Below, piece after piece: positions 14,677-22,600 of a stretch of DNA of 64,000 nt; positions within the stretch are counted from its first letter, which is position 1; each line of letters begins with the position of its first letter. The notes beneath the pieces were generated by a model. It saw only the letters and a list, made by a program, of their open reading frames with translations. It made no database searches and was not told the DNA's origin. A program made the position numbers and the translations under genes. The DNA lies in the NCBI GenBank assembly GCA_959018755.1, contig CAUEMA010000002.1:1-64000 (forward strand). Direction: 5' to 3'. The DNA is from an uncultured Collinsella sp. GTDB taxonomy: Bacteria > Actinomycetota > Coriobacteriia > Coriobacteriales > Coriobacteriaceae.

Positions 14677-16641
14677 ATGGCAGAGAACCAGAACGCCGCC
14701 GAGCAGGCATCGACGCTCAACGACGAGCGCGCCACGCGCCTGGCCAAGCGCGCCGCCCTGTTCGAGGCGGGCCAGAACCCCTATCCCGAGCACTCCGAGA
14801 TCGAGGACTACGTTGCCGACATCGAGGCTAAGTATGCCGAGCTTGCCGATGGCGAGGACACCGAGGACGTCGTGAAGATCGGCGGCCGCGTGGTCGCCAA
14901 GCGCGGTCAGGGCAAGATCATGTTCATCGTCGTGCGCGACGCTACCGCCGAGATTCAGCTGTTCTGCCGCATCAACGACATGGATGAGGCAGCCTGGAAT
15001 ACGCTCAAGGCCCTCGATCTTGGCGATATCCTGGGCGTGACCGGCGTGGTCGTGCGCACCAAGCGTGGCCAGCTTTCCGTCGCCCCCAAGAGCGCGAAAC
15101 TACTCTCCAAGGCCGTTCGCCCGCTGCCCGAGAAGTTCCATGGCCTCTCCGACAAAGAGACCCGCTATCGTCAGCGTTATGTCGACCTGATTGCCAACGA
15201 CGATGTTCGCGAGACCTTCCGTAAGCGCTCGCAGATTCTTTCCACCTTCCGCCGCTTTATGGAGTCCGACGGCTACATGGAGGTCGAGACCCCCATTCTG
15301 CAGACTATCCAGGGTGGCGCTACGGCCAAGCCGTTCATCACGCACTTTAACGCGCTCGATCAGGAATGCTACCTGCGCATTGCTACCGAGCTGCACCTCA
15401 AGCGCTGCATCGTCGGTGGCTTTGAGCGCGTCTTCGAGATCGGCCGCATCTTCCGCAACGAGGGTATGGACCTCACCCACAACCCCGAGTTCACCACGAT
15501 GGAGGCCTATCGTGCTTTCTCCGATCTCGAGGGCATGAAGGCGCTCGCCCAGGGCGTCATCAAGGCCGCCAACAAGGCCATCGGCAACCCCGAGGTTATC
15601 GAGTACCAGGGCCAGACCATCGATCTTTCCGGTGAGTGGGCAAGCCGTCCCATGACCGATATTGTCTCTGACGTGCTCGGCAAGCAGGTCACCATCGACA
15701 CGCCGGTCGAGGAGCTTGCCGCCGCCGCGCGCGAGAAGGGCCTGGAGATTAAGCCCGAGTGGACTGCTGGCAAGATCATCGCCGAGATCTACGACGAGCT
15801 GGGCGAGGACACCATCGTCAATCCCACCTTTGTGTGCGATTATCCCATCGAGGTCAGCCCGCTCGCCAAGCGTTTTGAGGACGACCCGCGTCTGACCCAC
15901 CGCTTTGAGCTGGTTATCGCCGGCCACGAGTACGCCAACGCATTCTCCGAGCTCAACGACCCGGTTGACCAGGCTGAGCGCTTTGCTGCCCAGATGGCCG
16001 AGAAGGCCGGTGGCGACGATGAGGCCATGGAGTACGACGAGGACTACGTGCGCGCCCTCGAGTACGGTATGCCTCCTGCGGGCGGCATCGGCATCGGCAT
16101 CGACCGCGTGGTCATGCTGCTTACCAACCAGGCCTCCATTCGCGACGTCCTGCTGTTCCCGCACATGAAGCCCGAGAAGGGTTTCCAGTCCGGTGCCGCT
16201 GCCGCCAAGGCTGCCGAGGCCGGCAACGCCGCAAGCCCGTTCGTTAAGTCGCTTAAGCCCACGCTCGATTACTCCAAGATCGCCGTTGAGCCGCTGTTTG
16301 AGGAGTTCGTCGACTTCGATACTTTCTCCAAGAGCGATTTCCGCGCTGTGAAGGTTAAGGCGTGCGAGGCCGTCAAGAAGTCTAAGAAGCTGTTGAACTT
16401 TACACTCGACGACGGCACCGGCACCGACCGCACCATCCTCTCCGGTATTCACGATTATTACGAGCCCGAGGACCTGGTCGGCAAGACTCTGCTCGCCATC
16501 ACCAACCTGCCTCCGCGCAAGATGATGGGTATTCCCAGCTGCGGAATGCTGATCAGCGCTATCCACGAGGAGGAGGACGAGGAGCGCCTCAACCTGATCC
16601 AGCTCGACGCTTCCATCCCCGCCGGTGCAAAGATGTACTAA
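14677..16641 (+). CDS. lysS: Lysyl-tRNA synthetase (class II) with C-terminal tRNA-binding domain
   Basis: This 654-residue enzyme charges tRNA-Lys. Residues about 50-150 form the OB anticodon-binding domain. The class II core carries motif 2 as FRNEGMDLTHNPEFTTMEAY and motif 3 as GIGIGIDRVVMLLTNQASIRDVLLFP, ending near residue 500. From about residue 540 the protein continues with a second module (FDTFSKSDFRAVKVKACEAVKKSKKLL, then LPPRKMMGIPSCGMLIS). This is the Trbp111/MetRS-C-type tRNA-binding OB fold. Most bacterial LysS stop near 500 residues, so this is a fused, roughly 110-residue appendix that probably raises tRNA affinity. Confidence 0.96.
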   Translation: MAENQNAAEQASTLNDERATRLAKRAALFEAGQNPYPEHSEIEDYVADIEAKYAELADGEDTEDVVKIGGRVVAKRGQGKIMFIVVRDATAEIQLFCRINDMDEAAWNTLKALDLGDILGVTGVVVRTKRGQLSVAPKSAKLLSKAVRPLPEKFHGLSDKETRYRQRYVDLIANDDVRETFRKRSQILSTFRRFMESDGYMEVETPILQTIQGGATAKPFITHFNALDQECYLRIATELHLKRCIVGGFERVFEIGRIFRNEGMDLTHNPEFTTMEAYRAFSDLEGMKALAQGVIKAANKAIGNPEVIEYQGQTIDLSGEWASRPMTDIVSDVLGKQVTIDTPVEELAAAAREKGLEIKPEWTAGKIIAEIYDELGEDTIVNPTFVCDYPIEVSPLAKRFEDDPRLTHRFELVIAGHEYANAFSELNDPVDQAERFAAQMAEKAGGDDEAMEYDEDYVRALEYGMPPAGGIGIGIDRVVMLLTNQASIRDVLLFPHMKPEKGFQSGAAAAKAAEAGNAASPFVKSLKPTLDYSKIAVEPLFEEFVDFDTFSKSDFRAVKVKACEAVKKSKKLLNFTLDDGTGTDRTILSGIHDYYEPEDLVGKTLLAITNLPPRKMMGIPSCGMLISAIHEEEDEERLNLIQLDASIPAGAKMY

Positions 16642-16646
16642 CTCTA

Positions 16647-16713
16647 GTTACGCGGTTCTACGAACCGCGTAACGGCTCGACGCTGCGCGCCGCCCAGAGC
16701 GACAATTTGTCAT
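16647..16713 (+). repeat. Intergenic hairpin repeat, family A copy 2
   Basis: The stem GTTACGCGGTT/AACCGCGTAAC (16647-16673, loop CTACG) is followed by CTCGACGCTGC and GACAATTTGTC. It starts 5 bp after the lysS stop and matches the copies at 12067 and 61850. Confidence 0.8.
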
Positions 16714-16715
16714 TT

Positions 16716-16757
16716 AAAAGGCAAGGCATGACCAGAAGGTCTATGCCTTGCCTTTTT
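16716..16757 (+). terminator. Terminator of lysS
   Basis: AAAAGGCAAGGCAT (16716-16729) pairs with ATGCCTTGCCTTTT (16743-16756), a 14-bp stem running into T residues. Confidence 0.92.
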
Positions 16758-16974
16758 CATGCCAACTTGTTCGCTCTGGACGGCGCTCGCTGGCGTTGCC
16801 GAAACATCGGCGTTGCCTTGGTCCAGATGTGGCACTTGGGGACGGTCCTTTTCGTCGGGGCCTACCGGCGCATTGGGGGTTTGCGCCTTCCATGCATGAC
16901 AGCCGTCTCTTTTATGTTTCCTTTAGCCGCTGCTGCCTAGGATTGGAGTTAGTCAGTAGGAAGGGAGCGCCTGT
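16758..16974. other. Intergenic stretch before the ThrE locus, no gene seen
   Basis: No open frame with a ribosome binding site is present. The stretch contains TTGGGGACGGTCCTTTT near 16837, which resembles a fragment of the GGGACAGG-type repeats. AGGAAGGGAG immediately upstream of 16975 serves the next gene. Confidence 0.5.
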
Positions 16975-17232
16975 ATGGACGACGCGAGCGAGCGTGCAAT
17001 CGAAGAGGACATGCTCGATCAGTTCAATTACTTTGACGATGAGGATGAGGAGCTGATCGATCGTCGCGAGCCGGCATCGCTTGACTCATTTGATCTGGTC
17101 GATGAAGAGCCCGACGAGGACGAGGTCGAATCGGCGGAACCCCCACAGCCTTCGCACCTCGATTCGCTATTCTCGAGAGTTCCTATGCACCACGGCGTTC
17201 GTGCCGGCGCGCTCCATATGAAAACTGACTGA
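16975..17232 (+). CDS. Acidic N-terminal piece of the ThrE-type exporter locus
   Basis: This 85-codon frame encodes an acidic, Asp/Glu-rich protein (EEDMLDQFNYFDDEDEELIDRREP and similar) with no recognised domain. It has a strong ribosome binding site (AGGAAGGGAG). It ends in TGA at 17230-17232, and the same reading frame stays open straight into the ThrE-type gene that follows. It may be the natural N-terminal tail of one longer protein, now separated by a nonsense codon, or a small gene translationally coupled to the exporter. Confidence 0.5.
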   Translation: MDDASERAIEEDMLDQFNYFDDEDEELIDRREPASLDSFDLVDEEPDEDEVESAEPPQPSHLDSLFSRVPMHHGVRAGALHMKTD

Positions 17233-17241
17233 CACCAGATC

Positions 17242-18543
17242 GTGACGGCAGACGATGAACTTGCCGTCGATGCGCCGCTCACCGATAAGTCATCCATCAT
17301 CTGCCGCACCGGCATGCTTATGCTGGCAAGTGGAACAGGTGCCTGGCGCGTGCGCGATACCATGAATCGTGTTGCTGCCGTACTCGGCGTCACGATTCAC
17401 GTCGACCTGAGTCTTTTGTCGTTTGAGTGCACCTGCATCGAAGACGGCCACTGCTTTAACGAGGTCGTCAGCCTACCCACAACGGGGGTCAATACTCATC
17501 GCATTTGGATGATGGAGAGCTTCTTAAAGGAAATCGAGATTTACGGGCGCCGTTTTACCGTGCACGAGTACCACGAGATGCTCAAGACCGTTGAGAGCTC
17601 AAAGCCCGATTACGCTCCCTGGCAACAGGGCCTTGCGGCGGCCTGTGCTTGCGGCGCCTTCGTCTTTTTGCTCGGCGGCGGCCCTATCGAGATGGCCTGC
17701 GCATTCGTAGGCGCTGGTGTCGGCAACTTTGCTCGCTCCCATATTCTCAAGCAGGGCCTTGGCCAGTTTAGCGCGCTGACGATCGGCGTTGCGCTCGCTT
17801 GCGTTTCGTATCTGCTGGCATTGCTCGGCCTTGGCCAGGTCGTACCGGGGGCAATGTCGCACCAAGAAGGCTATATCGGCGCCATGCTCTTTGTGATTCC
17901 CGGCTTTCCCCTCATTACGGCAGGCCTTGACATCGCTAAGCTCGACATGCGAAGCGGTATCGAGCGTCTTTCGTATGCTGTGTCGATTATTGTGATGGCG
18001 ACCCTCGTAGGCTGGATGGTTGCCGAGTGCGTGGGACTGGCGCCGGATGACTTCGCCCCGCTTGGTCTCTCACCGTTGGCTCTTACGCTCTTGCGCATAC
18101 TGATGAGCTTTATCGGCGTATTTGGCTTCTCGGTTATGTTCAACAGTCCGGTAAAGATGGCAGCGGCGGCAGGGCTCATCGGAGCCGTGTCTAATACCTT
18201 GCGCCTTACGCTCGTCGATGCGCCGACGCTGTTTCCCTTCTTGGGCCTGAGTGCGGGCATGCCTCCCGAGGCGGCTGCGTTTACCGGCGCGTTGGTATCG
18301 GGGCTGCTCGCGAGCTTAGCCGAAATCAAGCTCACCTACCCACGCATCGCCCTTACGGTGCCATCGATTGTCATTATGGTGCCGGGTTTGTATCTGTATC
18401 GCTCGATGTATTACATGTGCACCTTCGACACGGTCAATATGCTCGGCTGGTTTGTGCGTGCAGTGCTCATCGTGGCGTTTTTGCCCGTTGGCCTGGGTGT
18501 GGCACGTACGCTCACCGACCCTCGCTGGCGCCACACCAGCTAA
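17242..18543 (+). CDS. ThrE-type threonine/serine exporter
   Basis: The 433-residue protein matches the ThrE/YjjP-YjjB family, which exports threonine and serine. The soluble N-terminal domain (RTGMLMLASGTGAWRVRDTMNRVAAVLGV, then a beta-rich part to about residue 110) is followed by roughly ten membrane segments from residue 130, including LGGGPIEMACAFVGAGVGNF, IPGFPLITAGLDIAKLDMRSG and a C-terminal VPSIVIMVPGLYLYRSMYY. The listed GTG start at 17242 has no ribosome binding site, and the only good one belongs to the acidic frame upstream in the same frame. Expression may therefore depend on coupling or readthrough. The core is complete. Confidence 0.8.
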   Translation: MTADDELAVDAPLTDKSSIICRTGMLMLASGTGAWRVRDTMNRVAAVLGVTIHVDLSLLSFECTCIEDGHCFNEVVSLPTTGVNTHRIWMMESFLKEIEIYGRRFTVHEYHEMLKTVESSKPDYAPWQQGLAAACACGAFVFLLGGGPIEMACAFVGAGVGNFARSHILKQGLGQFSALTIGVALACVSYLLALLGLGQVVPGAMSHQEGYIGAMLFVIPGFPLITAGLDIAKLDMRSGIERLSYAVSIIVMATLVGWMVAECVGLAPDDFAPLGLSPLALTLLRILMSFIGVFGFSVMFNSPVKMAAAAGLIGAVSNTLRLTLVDAPTLFPFLGLSAGMPPEAAAFTGALVSGLLASLAEIKLTYPRIALTVPSIVIMVPGLYLYRSMYYMCTFDTVNMLGWFVRAVLIVAFLPVGLGVARTLTDPRWRHTS

Positions 18544-18646
18544 TTGGTGCAAGGGGGACATGTTACTTTGCACCAAATGAGTTGCGGTGAAATAGGGACT
18601 GAATTGCTGCTTAAAGGGTCAAAACAGTCCGTATTCCACCGCAACT
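18544..18646 (+). repeat. Two tandem stop-codon hairpins after the ThrE-type gene
   Basis: TTGGTGCAA (18544-18552) pairs with TTGCACCAA (18568-18576) around a loop containing GGGGGACATGTTAC. A second long stem follows: GTTGCGGTG (18581-18589) with CACCGCAAC (18637-18645), extended inward by GGACT/AGTCC. Both resemble the GGGACAGG-type hairpins elsewhere in the window. They begin right at the TAA of the exporter. Confidence 0.7.
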
Positions 18647-18701
18647 TATGGGGTCGGGGGATTATTGGTGCCCTGTATCTTCATAAACTCAACGCTTACG
18701 A

Positions 18702-18812
18702 AGCACGTGCTTTTCGTGCTAGGCTGGTTTCACCACATAAGTAGTCGCAGACGCACGTATCACGGGCGGGCGAGATGAAGTCTCAACAGCTCCATCTTGC
18801 TCGCCCGTTTTT
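18702..18812 (+). promoter_or_regulatory. Leader of the DUF2798 gene with attenuator-like terminator
   Basis: AGCACG/CGTGCT (18702-18707 with 18715-18720) is followed by a strong intrinsic terminator, CGGGCGAG/CTCGCCCG (18767-18774 with 18800-18807), then TTTTT. This lies 35 bp before the next start codon. A structured leader ending in a terminator suggests attenuation or an unidentified riboswitch. A terminator left over from the upstream unit is the simpler alternative. Confidence 0.45.
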
Positions 18813-18847
18813 GTTGCGTGGCGTAGCGGCGTAACACAGAAAGGACC

Positions 18848-19405
18848 ATGCCCTTTATGCCTATGAACAAACGAGAGAGCCTGCTGTTTACCTTTATCAT
18901 GTGCTTTTGCATGGTGCTCTGGATGAGCATCTACAACGTTGCCCTGCAGCATGGGGCCATCAACGGCGAGGTTGTTGCCGCCGCGTGGCTCGGCTTCCCC
19001 GTTGCCTACGTTTTTGCCATGTGCTGCGACTGGTTTGTTGCCAGCCCCCTTGCTAAGGGCTTCGCCTTTAAATTCCTGGTCACGCCGGGCAAGAGCTCGC
19101 CGCTTGTCATGACGCTCGCCGTCAGCTCCTGCATGGTCGTTCCCATGGTTATCATCATGTCGCTGTACGGTGCCTGCGAGGGTCTGACGCACATGCCCGG
19201 CGGCATCCTTGCGAACCTGTATTCCGTGCCCGCGATCTGGATGATCAACATCCCGCATAATTTTGTGATGGCGCTGCCGTGGAACCTTTTGGTAGCCGGT
19301 CCGATTTCCCACTTCGTCTTCCGTCGCGCCTTCCCTGTGGGGACGGTTTTCGAGGAGGAGCATGCCGAGCTCTTGGAGCAGGCTATGGCTCCTGAGTGCG
19401 AGTAG
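18848..19405 (+). CDS. DUF2798 family membrane protein
   Basis: This 185-residue protein has about four membrane segments: LLFTFIMCFCMVLWMSIYNVAL near residue 15, AWLGFPVAYVFAMCCDWFVA, VMTLAVSSCMVVPMVIIMSLYG and a C-terminal one around NFVMALPWNLLVAGPISHFVFR. This is the two-repeat layout of DUF2798 proteins. No function is established for the family. AAAGGA lies upstream of ATG 18848; two further in-frame ATGs follow within 15 codons. It has its own leader with a terminator-like structure and no operon partner. Confidence 0.7.
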   Translation: MPFMPMNKRESLLFTFIMCFCMVLWMSIYNVALQHGAINGEVVAAAWLGFPVAYVFAMCCDWFVASPLAKGFAFKFLVTPGKSSPLVMTLAVSSCMVVPMVIIMSLYGACEGLTHMPGGILANLYSVPAIWMINIPHNFVMALPWNLLVAGPISHFVFRRAFPVGTVFEEEHAELLEQAMAPECE

Positions 19406-19571
19406 CTCGCTTAGGGATCTGCTGAGCGCGGGCGACTTGCTTGGTTGGAGCCCTAAGCGTGGATAGCTCTCTCGGCGACATCGCGGGCGTGAGCGGTGCG
19501 CATGACCGGAGGGCCCGTGCTGCTCCGTTGCCCGACGTGCTAGCGCGCAGAACAATCTGTTGGTGCATTCG

Positions 19572-19604
19572 GCGGCTGCTGAAGCGTTTCGGCAGCCGCT
19601 TTTT
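19572..19604 (+). terminator. Terminator upstream of the activase operon
   Basis: GCGGCTGC (19572-19579) pairs with GCAGCCGC (19592-19599), then TTTTT. It ends transcription from the DUF2798 gene before the next promoter region. Confidence 0.85.
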
Positions 19605-19616
19605 ATACGGAGTTTA

Positions 19617-19637
19617 AATACAACAGTCTGTTGTATT
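19617..19637 (+). promoter_or_regulatory. Palindromic operator upstream of the dehydratase activase
   Basis: The 10-bp arms AATACAACAG and CTGTTGTATT flank a single T, a perfect 21-bp palindrome 50 bp before the activase start. Its size and symmetry fit a TetR-family site, and a TetR-family gene is the last gene of this unit. Confidence 0.7.
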
Positions 19638-19686
19638 ACGTAGAGTGGTAAATCTCTAGCAGGAAAAATGCGAGAGACGGAGCATT

Positions 19687-22600
19687 ATGGCGTTGCTAGT
19701 AGGACTGGACGTAGCGTCGACGACGACCAAAGTTTACGCGATGCACGAGGATATGACCGAGGCGTGGTGGGGATATCGCCGCCACGGGGCGTGTCAGACA
19801 GCGAGCGTGCGCGCCATGCTCGGCGAGCTCGCCGAGCGCTTTCCCCATGAGTCGCTGCGCGTTGCGGTGACCGGCTCGGGTGCGCGCGATATCGCGACCG
19901 CGCTGGGCGCCTCGTACGTTCAGGAGGTGGTCGCCAACGCGCTCGCGATCAGCAGGTTCTATCCGCAGACGCGCTGCGCCATCGAGCTGGGCGGCCAAGA
20001 CGCCAAGATGATCTTCTTCCGCACCAACGATAAGGGAGACATCGAGGTTGCCGACATGCGCATGAACGGCTCGTGCGCAGGCGGTACCGGTGCATTTATC
20101 GACGAGATGGCAAAGCTCATGGGGGTCGGCACCGAATCGGGCGAGTTCGAGCAGCTCGCAAGCCGGGGAACGACCGTCCACGAGGTCTCGGGCCGCTGCG
20201 GCGTGTACGCAAAGACCGATATCCAGCCGCTGCTCAACGAGGGCATTCCTACCACCGACCTGGCGCTTTCGGCGCTTCACGCGGTCGCCCGCCAAACGAT
20301 CGGCGGTCTGGCCCAGGGTATCGACATCGAGCCGCCGGTAATCTTCGAGGGCGGTACGCTCGCCTACAACCCCACGCTGGTCCGCGTGTTCCGGGAGCAA
20401 CTGAATCTATCGGACGATCAGGTTATCGTCCCGCGCGATCCGCAGATCATGGTCGCGCGCGGTGCCGCCCTGTCGCTGACCGACATGTTCGCATCGTCCC
20501 AACCGATCGACCTTCCCGACGCTTTTGTCCGGCTGGATAAGCTCGAGACGGTCGCGCCCGCAAGCGGGGAGGGACGTCTTGCCCAGCCCTTTTTTGCCAC
20601 ACCTGCCGAGCAGGCGGATTTTACGGCACGCCATGGCAAAGAGACGCCGGCAAAGGGTCCGGATGCGTATGCGCCCGGAGAGACGGTGCGTGTGGCGCTC
20701 GGTATCGATTCGGGGAGCACGACGACCAAGTTCGCCCTGGTCGATGAGGCGGGTGAGCTTGTCGATTCGTTCTACGCGTCTAATAACGGCAGACCGCTCG
20801 ACGTCGCCCAACAGGGTCTTGTCAGCTTGAAGAACCGCTGGGAGACAGCGGGAGTCACGCTTGCGATCGATGCCGTGGGCACCACGGGATACGGCGAGGA
20901 GCTTTTCGCGCGCGCGTTCCACGCCGACTACCATACGGTCGAGACGGTCGCGCACGCCCGCGCCGCGTGCGCATGCGTTCCCGATGCGACCTTCGTGCTC
21001 GACATCGGCGGACAGGATATGAAGGCCATCTGGCTCAACCACGGCGTGCTGACCGATATCGTCGTCAACGAGGCGTGCTCTGCGGGCTGCGGCTCGTTCC
21101 TCGAGGGTTTTGCCAAAAACCTCGGAATAGCCGTTGAGGATATCGCGACCGAGGCATTTTCGTCCAAAGCCCCCGCCGTTCTCGGCAGCCGCTGCACGGT
21201 GTTCATGAACAGCAGCGTCGTTTCCGAGCAGCGGCGCGGTAAGGGTCCGGGCGACATCATGGCCGGTCTCTGCCGTTCGATTATCGAGAACGTGTTCACC
21301 AAGGTCATTCGTGTTTCAAATCTCAACCGTCTGGGCGACAAAGTCGTCGTCCAGGGCGGCACGTTCCGAAACGACGCGGTGCTGCGCGCATTCGAGCAGT
21401 ATCTGGGCAAACCCGTCACGCGTGCGCCCCACCCGGGGCTGATGGGCGCTATCGGTATCGCCCTGCTCGCGCGCGAGGAATGCCGCAAGGGCGACGCCGG
21501 CACGTCGTTTATCGGGCTCGATGCCGTGGAGCGCTTCGAGCATCGCGAGTTCGGCGGCGTTACCTGCCGTCGGTGCAACAACCGCTGCCAGCGCGCGGTC
21601 GTGGCATTTGGCGACGGCTCGCTTTACGTCACGGGCAATCGCTGCCCGCGCGGCGGCGCCATCTCATGGGATGAGCTCGTGCGCGAGGTTCCCGCGGCGG
21701 AGGAGCTGCGTCCGCAGGGTGCTTGCGAGGCACAGGCACCCGGCACGGGGCGCGACCGGACCGCGGCTGCCCCCAATCTCTTTGTCGACCGCGAGAAGCT
21801 GCTGTTCGAGTCGTACCCCACGGTTCCCGTCTGCGGGGGGCGCGATGTCACGATCGGCATTCCCCGTGTGCTCGAGTTCTGGGACACCATGCCGTTCTGG
21901 TCGACGTTCTTCAGCACGCTCGGCTTTAAGGTGCGCGTCTCGGGACGCAGCACCAAGGCGATGTACGAGCGCGGTCTGGCGCACGTCACATCCGACACCG
22001 TGTGCTTCCCGGCCAAGCTCGTCCACGGGCACATCCGCAATCTCGTCGACGCCGGCGTCGACCGCATCTTCATGCCCATCATCACGACGGTGCCCACCGA
22101 AAACACCGCCTCTACCAGCGAGTGGATGTGCGCCGTCGTAAAGGGATACCCCTACGTGATGCGCAATTCCGATAACCCGGAGGAGCGTTTCGGCGTTCCG
22201 TTCGATACGCCGCTGTTCCACTGGTACGACGAGGGCGACCGAAACCGCCAGCTCAAGGCGTGGTGCAAGGAGACCTTCGATATCGATGCCGGCCTGGTTG
22301 CCAAGGCGACCGAGCAGGCGGACCGCGCGCAGGAGACGTTTGAGAACCAGCTGCAGCTGCGCGGCAGGCAGGTGCTCGAGAACGTGCGCGAGGACGGCGG
22401 CTACGCGGTGGTGATCGCTTCGCGCCCGTACCACAACGACCCGCTGGTCAACCACGGGCTGCCCAAGCTCTTCTCTGAGCGCGGCATCCCCGTGCTGACG
22501 CCCGATGCGGTGCCGGGGGTCTGCAACGTCGATCTTTCCAACAGCCGCATCGACATCGTGAACAACTACCATGCGCGCATGCTGTCGTGCGCGGTCATCG

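Noticed and set aside
15100..16566. 488-codon minus-strand frame opposite lysS
   Set aside because: Antisense shadow of a clear aminoacyl-tRNA synthetase.
17230..17232. Selenocysteine at the in-frame TGA of the exporter locus
   Set aside because: No SECIS-like hairpin is evident directly after the codon and the surrounding sequence is a disordered acidic tail, not a redox site.
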